Origin: a virus
DNA: 24,667 nucleotides
IMG/VR virus record: IMGVR_UViG_3300006104_000070
Location: 1 to 24,667 of that record
Reading direction: 5' to 3' (one strand)
Shown in pieces: positions 1 through 6,408 of the stretch (the stretch's first letter is position 1; each line of letters begins with the position of its first letter). A program made the translations under genes and the position numbers. The notes under the pieces are model-generated. The model was not told where the DNA came from. It searched no databases and saw nothing but the letters and a program-made list of their open reading frames with translations.

Positions 1-1
1 A

Positions 2-316
2 GAAAGAATATCAGAAGCGTTAAAAGGTAAAACAAAATCAGAAGAGCATAGAAAAAAATTAAGCGAAGCTGGTAAAGGTAAAACTCCTTGGAATAAAGGC
101 AAGACAGGTGTTCAAAAAGGCTCCAGATTAGGAGTAGAAGTAAGTGCCGAAACCCGTGCTAAAATGTGTGCCGCACAAAAAGGTAAAGTAATGTCGGACT
201 TGCAAAAAGAGAAAATAAGTGCTACACTTAAAGGTAGAAAGATGTCAGACAAAACTAAAAGAAAGATGTCAGAAGCAAGAAAAAAATTATGGGAACAAAA
301 ACGAAATGAAAAGTAA
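2..316 (+). CDS. NUMOD3-repeat protein, 3' end of a probable homing endonuclease (partial)
   Basis: The reading frame is open from the left edge and ends in TAA at 314-316, so only the last 104 residues are present. They are very Lys-rich and repeat the pattern 'SEALKGKTKSEEHRKKLSEA', 'GKTPWNKGK', 'SATLKGRKMSDKTKRKMSEA'. This is the NUMOD3 (nuclease-associated modular DNA-binding) motif, typically found downstream of a GIY-YIG nuclease domain in phage homing endonucleases of the Seg/I-TevI type. The nuclease domain itself would lie left of the window and is not seen. The stop codon overlaps the start of the dpdA-like gene, so the element sits directly against the modification genes. The C-terminal DNA-binding role is confident; the nuclease type is inferred. 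Confidence 0.8.
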   Translation, partial: ERISEALKGKTKSEEHRKKLSEAGKGKTPWNKGKTGVQKGSRLGVEVSAETRAKMCAAQKGKVMSDLQKEKISATLKGRKMSDKTKRKMSEARKKLWEQKRNEK

Positions 317-1877
317 ACCACCAGTAGATTTAAGTGTATTGAATAAGGATTATGCCTGCTATTTGCCAGCTATTAGCTCTTTCTATAGCACTTATGTTGC
401 CAAACAGAGATTAGAAAAGTTTGTACCCGATGATCGTATTCCTGCGGGATTTGATCGAGGTATTGAAGGTATGAACTTTTTAAATCCCGAAGAAGGATAC
501 TTCTATTACAAATATAGTTTATATTCTGCAGGTCATGCTCAATTAGATTTAACAAAAAGTCAAACACAAGACAGCATGATTCAACAACGTGATCGTGCTA
601 ACACAATGATGTTAGGCGATTCAGGCGGATTCCAGATTGGTAAAGGTGTTTTGAAATTTGATTGGTTAGATTTTGAAGGGCCCAAGGCTAACTATGTTCG
701 TCAACAGATTTTAGATTGGTTGGAACAAACCGCTGATTGGTCAATGATGCTGGACGTTCCTACTTGGGCATGTGATGAAAATCATACACACAAGACTGGA
801 CTAAAAACATTTGATGATTGTTTGGATAAGACTCGTTTCAATAACGATTATTTCCTAGTTAACCGCCAAGGTAAGACCAAGTTCCTAAATGTTTTACAAG
901 GTAGCGATTGGGAAACTGCTGAAAAATGGTATCAAGGCGTAAAAGAATTTAGCGATCCTAATGGTCCTTACGAGGGCAAGGAAGCCGAAGGTTGGGCATT
1001 CGGTGGTGCTAATATGTGTAAGATGGATATTGCTCTTAAACGTCTAATGACATTAAGAGAAGATGGTTTGCTAAAAGGCAAAAACTGGATCCACTTTTTG
1101 GGTACAGCACAGTTAGATTGGGCTTGCTATCTAACATCTATTCAACGACAAATAAGGAAACATATCAATGAAGAAATTACCATATCTTTTGACTGCGCCT
1201 CACCGTTTGTCGCAACAGCCTACGGACTTGTCTACACAAACTCGCAACATACCACAAAGCGGTGGAGTGTTGCTATGGAAAAAGCACCAGATAACAAGTC
1301 ACTTGCCGAATCAGACATTCCATTCCCGTGGGAAAGTGAATTCGGCCGCAGGCTGACCATGGGCGATATTTGTCATTATGCACCTGGCATGTTAAACAAG
1401 ATTGGCAAAGAAGGTCGTACAAGTTGGGATAGTTTTAGCTACGCCCTTATGATGGGTCATAATGTATATCAACACATTGTTGCTGTACAACGTGCTAATC
1501 ATCTAATGGATGTTGAACGTGCTAAACATAAACCCGACTGGCGTCATTGGAAGAAGTTAGATTCTAAAAATATCAACAGCGATGAATATAGTGAATGGGT
1601 TCCACGTAGTATTTTGTATTTCGATCGTTTTGTAGAAGAACTTTTTAATACAAAAACTAAAGACGAAGCATTTGCTATGATTGATAAAGGTATTGGATTT
1701 TTACGTAGTTTGGAAGGTTCTAGACTACGTGGAGGCCCTGCCCAAAATACATTTAACAACTTTTTTGAAATAGATGTTCCAGTGATTGATAAAACTGTAT
1801 CAGAAATTTTTGCTATGCCAGAGTTAGACGAAAGCAAGTTAGATGATTTGGAAAATAAGTTTAACGAAGATCTATGA
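306..1877 (+). CDS. dpdA: DpdA-like DNA guanine transglycosylase (TGT family)
   Basis: This 523-aa protein of the tRNA-guanine transglycosylase superfamily probably exchanges guanine in phage DNA for a 7-deazaguanine base. TGT landmarks appear in order: DSGGFQ (residues 105-110, substrate-pocket Asp), VLQGS (196-200, like the VQGS loop), FGGAN (232-236), HFLG (263-266, like the YLMG strand) and FDCASPF (295-301), whose Asp296 matches the TGT nucleophile. The canonical CxCxxC zinc site of tRNA TGTs is not visible; only one Cys (356) follows the nucleophile. ATG at 306 is preferred to upstream in-frame starts because it overlaps the preceding stop by the usual few bases and has GGGA at 291-294. 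Neighbouring QueD-like and QueE-like genes support a DNA-modifying DpdA rather than a tRNA enzyme. I cannot assign the DpdA subfamily from sequence alone. Confidence 0.85.
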   Translation: MKSKPPVDLSVLNKDYACYLPAISSFYSTYVAKQRLEKFVPDDRIPAGFDRGIEGMNFLNPEEGYFYYKYSLYSAGHAQLDLTKSQTQDSMIQQRDRANTMMLGDSGGFQIGKGVLKFDWLDFEGPKANYVRQQILDWLEQTADWSMMLDVPTWACDENHTHKTGLKTFDDCLDKTRFNNDYFLVNRQGKTKFLNVLQGSDWETAEKWYQGVKEFSDPNGPYEGKEAEGWAFGGANMCKMDIALKRLMTLREDGLLKGKNWIHFLGTAQLDWACYLTSIQRQIRKHINEEITISFDCASPFVATAYGLVYTNSQHTTKRWSVAMEKAPDNKSLAESDIPFPWESEFGRRLTMGDICHYAPGMLNKIGKEGRTSWDSFSYALMMGHNVYQHIVAVQRANHLMDVERAKHKPDWRHWKKLDSKNINSDEYSEWVPRSILYFDRFVEELFNTKTKDEAFAMIDKGIGFLRSLEGSRLRGGPAQNTFNNFFEIDVPVIDKTVSEIFAMPELDESKLDDLENKFNEDL

Positions 1878-1894
1878 TTTGGTAATATTTAATC

Positions 1895-1923
1895 TTGCGT
1901 AAAACTTTATTAGATTGTATACT
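1895..1923 (+). promoter_or_regulatory. Possible sigma70-like promoter driving a leaderless transcript
   Basis: TTGCGT (1895-1900), a 17-base spacer and TATACT (1918-1923) lie in the 52-base gap after the dpdA-like gene. The -35 is only half consensus, but the -10 and spacing are good. The predicted start of transcription, about 7 bases past the -10, falls on the ATG at 1930, and no Shine-Dalgarno sequence precedes that ATG. If used, it would give a leaderless mRNA. Confidence 0.35.
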
Positions 1924-1929
1924 TATAGC

Positions 1930-2469
1930 ATGAAACGAAACTATACATCAGGCGAACATACCGATGTTCAGTTCTTTACAGGAACTGAAATTGAGCATAC
2001 GCCTGCATTTGGATTAGAAACCTTGTTTGTTACAGGCGTACAGCCTATCGATAAGATAGAAAGTATTCTTGTAGACAGCAATTCTTGGCTAGACACATCT
2101 AAGCATATTAAGCATATCTTCTTTGGTGCTAATCACAGTTTTCATCCTAGTTCTTTTGAAGAGTGGCAAAATTGGGAAAGTATGATTCAGTACTTTTTAG
2201 ATCAAGATTATTTTTGCAGTCTTGATATTCCAGTTGCACTAGCAGAAGAGTTTTTAGATAACGGATTAAACGAATATAATAACTTTATTCCACAAATTCG
2301 TGTTCCAATCCCGTATATCGGTTTGTGGAATTATAATACAATGATTAAGATCGACGATAAAGATTTTAATGCAACCAATCCCGGTGTGTGGTCACACAGT
2401 CTACACTCACTGAAGGATCGTAGTAAGTTTACAGACTGGTCTCAATATAGTAAGGACAAAACATTATGA
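1930..2469 (+). CDS. Conserved phage protein of unknown function in the deazaguanine cluster
   Basis: This 179-aa soluble protein has no membrane segment or signal peptide. I do not recognise its domain. It begins 'MKRNYTSGEHTDVQFFTGTE' and contains the stretch 'HIFFGANHSF' followed by an aromatic, acidic middle (EEWQNWESMIQYF). ATG 1930 is preferred to the in-frame TTG at 1915. Its stop overlaps the next start as ATGA (2466-2469), so it is translationally coupled to the 59-aa and QueD-like genes. Its place directly between the DpdA-like and QueD-like genes suggests a part in making, guiding or inserting the modified base, but nothing in the sequence shows a reaction. Confidence 0.7.
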   Translation: MKRNYTSGEHTDVQFFTGTEIEHTPAFGLETLFVTGVQPIDKIESILVDSNSWLDTSKHIKHIFFGANHSFHPSSFEEWQNWESMIQYFLDQDYFCSLDIPVALAEEFLDNGLNEYNNFIPQIRVPIPYIGLWNYNTMIKIDDKDFNATNPGVWSHSLHSLKDRSKFTDWSQYSKDKTL

Positions 2470-2645
2470 TTACAACTAAGGTTACTAAGGGTGCTCCAAA
2501 GCCGGATGTAGAAGAACGCTTGTTTAAAGTACTCGAAGGCATTGACTGGAAGCTGTGGGAAATCTATAATATGATGAAAGATAACCTTCCATCAAAACCC
2601 ACAACTGCTAGTCAAAAAGTTGTTAAGAAACCGTCAGCAGAATGA
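2466..2645 (+). CDS. Small 59-aa protein coupled to QueD-like gene
   Basis: This short gene is easy to miss. It starts at ATG 2466, overlapping the previous stop (ATGA), and stops with TGA at 2643-2645, overlapping the next start (ATG 2642). Both overlaps are of the 4-base kind used throughout this gene string, the main reason to believe it. The protein begins 'MITTKVTKGAPKPDVEERLF', has a central amphipathic, Trp-containing stretch (IDWKLWEIYNMMKD) likely to be a helix, and ends in a basic, Pro/Lys-rich tail. It has no recognised domain and could be a small partner or regulator of the flanking enzymes. Confidence 0.6.
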   Translation: MITTKVTKGAPKPDVEERLFKVLEGIDWKLWEIYNMMKDNLPSKPTTASQKVVKKPSAE

Positions 2646-3013
2646 CAACTAGCACTTATATCAAAGTTCGAACAGAATTCGAAGGATTTCATTTTTATCC
2701 TAACGCAGGATTGATCGATCCTCGTATCGAATTCTTAGAACATGAACATCGCCATATGTTCAAGGTTGAAGTTAAAATCTCTGTCACGCATTTGGATCGT
2801 GAACTAGAGTTCTTCCTTGTTAAATGGGCACTACAAGATTTTATCAAAGCAGGCAATCAGAATCATAAATCCTGCGAAATGATAGCAACAGATATTTTGC
2901 AAAACCATCTTATTCCCACATACGGAGAACGATATTACGAAGTTGTGGTTTCTGAAGATGGTGAGTCAGATGGTATTGTAGAATATACTCCACTTATTTC
3001 ATTAACCTCCTAA
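2642..3013 (+). CDS. QueD-like (6-pyruvoyl-tetrahydropterin synthase fold) protein lacking the catalytic Cys
   Basis: The 123 residues fit the T-fold of QueD/PTPS (about 120 aa). The zinc triad is visible: His17 in FEGFH (as in QueD 'FEAAH') and His36/His38 in HRH followed by MFKVEVKI (as in QueD HGH-SFMVRLEI). SCEMIATDIL (77-86) matches the conserved TSExLA helix, and VVVSED (101-106) matches the strand carrying the pterin-anchoring Glu. Two features of real 6-carboxytetrahydropterin synthase are missing: the catalytic Cys four residues before the first H of HGH is Leu32, and the LDHxxLN segment is absent. It is therefore probably not a normal QueD. A QueD paralogue of this sort (DpdL) has been proposed to decarboxylate 7-carboxy-7-deazaguanine in phages; this is a candidate, on inference. 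It overlaps the 59-aa gene by 4 bases. Confidence 0.7.
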   Translation: MTTSTYIKVRTEFEGFHFYPNAGLIDPRIEFLEHEHRHMFKVEVKISVTHLDRELEFFLVKWALQDFIKAGNQNHKSCEMIATDILQNHLIPTYGERYYEVVVSEDGESDGIVEYTPLISLTS

Positions 3014-3032
3014 ACTAAAGGAAAAACACACC

Positions 3033-3257
3033 ATGGCTAATATCCCTGCCTATATCCAAAAAACTCTTAAGATGAAACCCGAAGTTACACGGGTGTTCGA
3101 TGACTTGGATCGGTGGCTTGACCACTGCCGTTTCAACCTTATTAAGTATGACGAAAAGGATCTGTATCGCAGTCCCGACTATCGTCGTTATCAACAAGAG
3201 CAAGAGTACTTGGAGCGTAAGGCACGCCGAGAAGCACGAGCACGTCAGGAAGCGTAA
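3033..3257 (+). CDS. Small charged protein, unknown function
   Basis: This 74-aa protein is preceded by an AAAGGA ribosome-binding site (3017-3022) about 10 bases before ATG 3033. Its stop shares bases with the next start (TAATG at 3255-3259), coupling it to the glycosyltransferase gene. The N-terminal part (IPAYIQKTLKMKPEVTRVFDDLDRWLDHC) looks helical. The C-terminal third is a strongly basic, Arg/Glu-rich helix (YLERKARREARARQEA) that could bind nucleic acid or a partner. No family is recognised. Good RBS and tight packing support it as a real gene. Confidence 0.7.
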   Translation: MANIPAYIQKTLKMKPEVTRVFDDLDRWLDHCRFNLIKYDEKDLYRSPDYRRYQQEQEYLERKARREARARQEA

Positions 3258-4351
3258 TGGCAAATGTATTCATCGTCGATATAGAGGCGGTGGAGAGTAG
3301 GTACACGGGACAATGGCAGTCTCATGTACCTTATCTACTTGCAAAGGAAGATCACAATGTTCAAATTATCTCTGGTCCTACGGACATTCCTAGTGCCACT
3401 ACTCCTGGCGCCTTTCTTAATTTTGGCGGCACTAATATCTACAAGTCTGCTCAAGTTGAACAGATTAGTCGTTTATTTTGCTCCGGAGCAGTTAAGCCTG
3501 GCGATCATTTTTTGTTTACTGACGCTTGGCATCCTGGCATTATAAACTTAAAATACATGAGTGAGCTGTTGCAGATTCCTGTAACAACACACGGCTTATG
3601 GCATGCGGGCAGTTATGATCCTCAAGACTTCTTAGGACGCCTTGTTGGCGATAAACCTTGGGTTAGACACGCTGAAAAGAGTTTTTACCATGCGTTTGAT
3701 CACAACTATTTTGCCACAGACTTCCATGTAAGAATGTTCTTTAATAATCTACTACACGATTATCCTAGTGAGAATCCTTGGCATGATGAGGACTTCGAAC
3801 GTCGATACGAAAGTGGTAAAATTGTTCGTACAGGCTGGCCTATGGAGTATATGGACACACTACTGAGCGGTGATGGTCCTTATCAAAAGGATGACTTAAT
3901 CTTGTTCCCACATCGTATTGCTCCAGAAAAGCAAGTGGAGATTTTCCGTGACCTAGCCAAGTACTTACCACAATATGAATTTGTTGTTTGTCAAGATCAA
4001 CCTCTGACCAAGCATGAATATCATCGATTGTTAAAACGTGCTAAGATTGTGTTCAGTGCTAATCTACAGGAAACACTGGGCATTAGTTGCTACGAAGGTG
4101 CTATGGTAGATGCTATCCCTATGGTGCCAGATCGACTATCATATACAGAAATGTATTACAGCGGATTCAAGTACCCTAGTGAGTGGACAGAAAGTTTTGA
4201 AGCCTATGAAACCCACAGACAAGAACTATGTGCCTTAATCATTCAAACTATGAATTTTTATAATCAACAGGTGCCGCAGGTTAAGAAACAGGCACAGGAC
4301 TTAACTGAACATTTTTTTAGTGCAACTAACTTATTGAAAAATTTAAAATGA
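3257..4351 (+). CDS. GT-B type glycosyltransferase
   Basis: This 364-aa protein has the C-terminal signature of GT-B/GT4-like enzymes. Arg220 and Lys225 (FPHRIAPEK) sit in the usual R-x4-K nucleotide-sugar diphosphate site. An E-x7-E motif runs from Glu272 to Glu280 (ETLGISCYEG), followed by a VDAIPMVPD loop matching the usual 'ACGxPVV' segment. The N-terminal half (MANVFIVDIEAVESRYTGQW, later HGLWHAGSYDP) would be the acceptor domain. Donor sugar and acceptor are not evident. It is joined by TAATG and ATGA overlaps to neighbours inside a deazaguanine cluster, so the acceptor may be a modified DNA base, as T4 glucosyltransferases act on hydroxymethylcytosine. A virion protein, host surface polymer or small molecule are alternatives. 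Confidence 0.75.
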   Translation: MANVFIVDIEAVESRYTGQWQSHVPYLLAKEDHNVQIISGPTDIPSATTPGAFLNFGGTNIYKSAQVEQISRLFCSGAVKPGDHFLFTDAWHPGIINLKYMSELLQIPVTTHGLWHAGSYDPQDFLGRLVGDKPWVRHAEKSFYHAFDHNYFATDFHVRMFFNNLLHDYPSENPWHDEDFERRYESGKIVRTGWPMEYMDTLLSGDGPYQKDDLILFPHRIAPEKQVEIFRDLAKYLPQYEFVVCQDQPLTKHEYHRLLKRAKIVFSANLQETLGISCYEGAMVDAIPMVPDRLSYTEMYYSGFKYPSEWTESFEAYETHRQELCALIIQTMNFYNQQVPQVKKQAQDLTEHFFSATNLLKNLK

Positions 4352-4809
4352 AATTCCTTTTAAACTTCTTGGATAAAATTGGTCGTCGACGTATTATTAT
4401 GGATCGAGAAGAAAATGAACCATATCTAGAACGCTATTATGTTTTCCTTAAAGATCGTAAAGCATTTCCGTTCAATATCTTTATCCACAAGTTTTTAAAG
4501 AGTGACCCCGATGATGTTCACGATCACCCATGGCCCTATGCCACACTTATTCTGCGTGGCGGTTACTATGAATGGGTACCCGAGTTTAATAGCCTAGGAG
4601 AAAAAATTGGAGAAATTCGTCATTGGCGTGGCCCTGGTCATTTTCGTATTTGCAAACCTACTTCATACCATCGCATTGAATTGGATCCCAATGTAACAGC
4701 ATGGACTTGTTTTATGCCTGGGCCACAACGGCGGGAGTGGGGATTTTTAGTCAACAACAAGTGGATTCATAATGAACAATACCTTACAGATCGAGCAAAA
4801 AATGGATAA
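4348..4809 (+). CDS. Cupin-like metal-binding protein
   Basis: This 153-aa protein contains a cupin-like double-stranded beta-helix pattern: HDH (His58, His60) in DPDDVHDHPWP, a hydrophobic strand ending in a Gly turn (TLILRGGYYEW), and a second motif PTSYHRIEL with His108. These three His residues would bind a metal such as Fe(II); the Glu of the classic first cupin motif is not evident. Small cupin proteins of this form are common in large aquatic phages and mostly uncharacterised. It starts with an ATGA overlap on the glycosyltransferase gene and overlaps the MazG-like gene at its end. An oxygenase, an isomerase such as a nucleotide-sugar epimerase, or a binding protein are all possible. 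The sugar-isomerase idea would suit the neighbouring glycosyltransferase. Confidence 0.6.
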   Translation: MKFLLNFLDKIGRRRIIMDREENEPYLERYYVFLKDRKAFPFNIFIHKFLKSDPDDVHDHPWPYATLILRGGYYEWVPEFNSLGEKIGEIRHWRGPGHFRICKPTSYHRIELDPNVTAWTCFMPGPQRREWGFLVNNKWIHNEQYLTDRAKNG

Positions 4810-5080
4810 GAGAACCAAAGAAGTAATGGACATTCTACAAGAAGAATGTGCAGAAGTAATCCAAGCTATTAGTAAAATTAGTCGCTTCGGCCTAAATAAT
4901 TTCAAGCCTGGCAAACCAAAAACAAACAAAGAACACCTAGAAGAAGAGTTAGGCGATGTACTCGCAATGATTGACATTCTACATGAGTTGGATGTAATAT
5001 CATATCATAACTTAAAAGCCGCTACTGCTGCTAAAAAAGAAAAACTAAAGAAATGGTCTAATATATATGAGCAAGATTAA
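4772..5080 (+). CDS. MazG-like nucleotide pyrophosphohydrolase
   Basis: This 102-aa all-alpha NTP-PPase-type protein has the metal-binding motifs EExxE (Glu24, Glu25, Glu28 in QEECAEVI) and ExxD (Glu59, Asp62 in EEELGDVLAMIDIL). MazG-like enzymes split (d)NTPs into NMP and pyrophosphate. In phages they are thought to tune nucleotide pools or the alarmone response. Start is uncertain: ATG 4772 lies well inside the cupin gene, whereas ATG 4802 would give a more usual 8-base overlap and a protein 10 residues shorter; both keep all motifs. The 3' end overlaps the start of the QueE-like gene by 14 bases. In a base-modification cluster it might remove unmodified or unwanted nucleotides, but that is inference. 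Confidence 0.8.
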   Translation: MNNTLQIEQKMDKRTKEVMDILQEECAEVIQAISKISRFGLNNFKPGKPKTNKEHLEEELGDVLAMIDILHELDVISYHNLKAATAAKKEKLKKWSNIYEQD

Positions 5081-5924
5081 AATCGCAGAATTATTTTACA
5101 GCATTCAGGGAGAAGGAAGATATATGGGGGTACCGTCAATCTTCTTAAGAACTTTTGGTTGCAATTTTACCTGCGACGGTTTTGGCATGCCACTTGGAGA
5201 GAAAAGCCAAGAAAGGCACGATATTGCCCGGGTGGCGCATTTTTATAACAAATACGAAGAACTTCCATTGGTAAATTCTGGGTGCGACTCATACGCCTCC
5301 TGGATGCCTGATTTTAAAGATCTAAGCCCAATGCTCACAACTGATGCTATTGCGGATCGTATTATGGAAATTCTCCCACATGGAGAATGGCGGGATGAAC
5401 ATTTGGTAATCACAGGCGGAGAGCCATTGCTGGGTTGGCAAAAGCAATATCCGGATTTGTTAGATCATCCTAAGATGTCTAATTTGAGAGAAATTACTTT
5501 TGAAACTAACGGCACAATGAGGCTAACGAAAGAATTCAAAGAATATCTACATACATGGAAATATCATCAAGATAAAGACTTTGGTCGCGAAATTACATTT
5601 AATGTCAGTGCAAAATTACCAGCAAGCGGCGAGCCATGGGAGGATGCAATAAAACCCGATCGTGTTTGCGAGTATGAAGAATACGGTACAGCATATTTGA
5701 AATTAGTAGTATCAACAGAAGAGGACATTAAAGATGCAGAACGAGCAGTTGACGAATTTAGAGCGGCAGGTTTTAAAGGTCACGTATACCTTATGCCTGT
5801 CGGCGGTGTTGAGTCTGTTTATAATCTCAATGCTCGATCCGTTGCCATTGCCGCAATGAAGCGAGGGTGGCGTTATAGTGATCGTCTACAAGTGCCATTG
5901 TTCAAAAACGAGTGGGGGACTTAA
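5067..5924 (+). CDS. queE: QueE-like radical SAM 7-carboxy-7-deazaguanine synthase
   Basis: This 285-aa protein has clear QueE features: EIF/ELF-YSIQGEG (residues 8-17) with GVPSIFLRTFGCNFTC, TGGEPLL (116-122, SAM-binding GGE), FETNGT (145-150) and VSAKLPASGE (180-189). QueE rearranges 6-carboxytetrahydropterin to 7-carboxy-7-deazaguanine using SAM, an [4Fe-4S] cluster and Mg2+. The cluster motif is unusual. Cys32 and Cys36 form Cx3C, but the expected third Cys two residues later is replaced (CDGFGMP). GCDSY with Cys73, which resembles the 'xxCDSxxxW' end of the normal motif, comes after an insertion of about 35 residues. The motif thus reads Cx3Cx36C. The protein is longer than typical QueE (about 210-245 aa). 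It is coupled to the MazG-like gene upstream and by TAATG to the next gene. Confidence 0.88.
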   Translation: MSKIKIAELFYSIQGEGRYMGVPSIFLRTFGCNFTCDGFGMPLGEKSQERHDIARVAHFYNKYEELPLVNSGCDSYASWMPDFKDLSPMLTTDAIADRIMEILPHGEWRDEHLVITGGEPLLGWQKQYPDLLDHPKMSNLREITFETNGTMRLTKEFKEYLHTWKYHQDKDFGREITFNVSAKLPASGEPWEDAIKPDRVCEYEEYGTAYLKLVVSTEEDIKDAERAVDEFRAAGFKGHVYLMPVGGVESVYNLNARSVAIAAMKRGWRYSDRLQVPLFKNEWGT

Positions 5925-6172
5925 TGGCCGAACCGTTGCTGGCTCCAAAGTTTCTAAAGGTGTATATGTTGTTAAAACAATCACCTAACTTCTATCTGTA
6001 TCCTACAGGTACGGCTAGTCCTGGCGGCGGAGCGACTGGGTTTTATTTTACTCGAGAGGAAGCAGAAAAATATAGAACAATGGAACTACTGGTTGCTAGT
6101 GCTACCGATAGTAAAGACAAGTTCCATATATTTGAGTTAGATATTCCAAATCCGGCATACGAAGGCAAATGA
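5924..6172 (+). CDS. Small conserved phage protein, unknown function
   Basis: This 82-aa protein starts at ATG 5924, sharing bases with the queE-like stop (TAATG), with a strong purine-rich GGGGGA (5914-5919) placed just upstream. An in-frame GTG at 5912 is less likely. The sequence (KVYMLLKQSPNFYLYPTGTA, a Gly-rich turn SPGGGATGFYF, then TREEAEKYRTMELL and FHIFELDIPNP) suggests a small alpha/beta fold. No known domain or catalytic motif is recognised. It is coupled to the next gene by an ATGA overlap. Confidence 0.7.
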   Translation: MAEPLLAPKFLKVYMLLKQSPNFYLYPTGTASPGGGATGFYFTREEAEKYRTMELLVASATDSKDKFHIFELDIPNPAYEGK

Positions 6173-6405
6173 TGTTTGGTAAGAATTATAATGATACAAC
6201 ATCAGATGACCTATGGTTTTACAAAACCGCAAGTGTTGAATACAAATTTGCAGTTTTTCCTAAACGCTGTGCTTTAACAGGAAAAAGAATTTGGTTAGAA
6301 CGGGGCTATAAATTTACCAAAATGATTACTGGCCCAGGTGATCCTATATACCTATATAGGTGGCACAACAAACACGAACATTTAATTTGGCAATTAAAAA
6401 GGTAA
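6169..6405 (+). CDS. Small conserved phage protein, unknown function
   Basis: This 78-aa basic, aromatic-rich protein has a core 'FPKRCALTGKRIWLERGYKF' followed by TGPGDPIYLYRWHNKHEHLIW. I believe this pattern recurs in small proteins of large tailed phages, but no function is known to me. A single Cys (Cys34) and three His residues near the C terminus do not make a complete zinc motif. Two consecutive ATG codons (6169, 6172) could start it; the first overlaps the previous stop as ATGA. Confidence 0.65.
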   Translation: MMFGKNYNDTTSDDLWFYKTASVEYKFAVFPKRCALTGKRIWLERGYKFTKMITGPGDPIYLYRWHNKHEHLIWQLKR

Positions 6406-6408
6406 ACT

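Noticed and set aside
219-305. Upstream in-frame start for the DpdA-like protein, adding 29 residues
   Set aside because: This stretch lies wholly within the NUMOD3-repeat gene in another frame, and the added residues show no TGT similarity. ATG 306 gives the usual short overlap.
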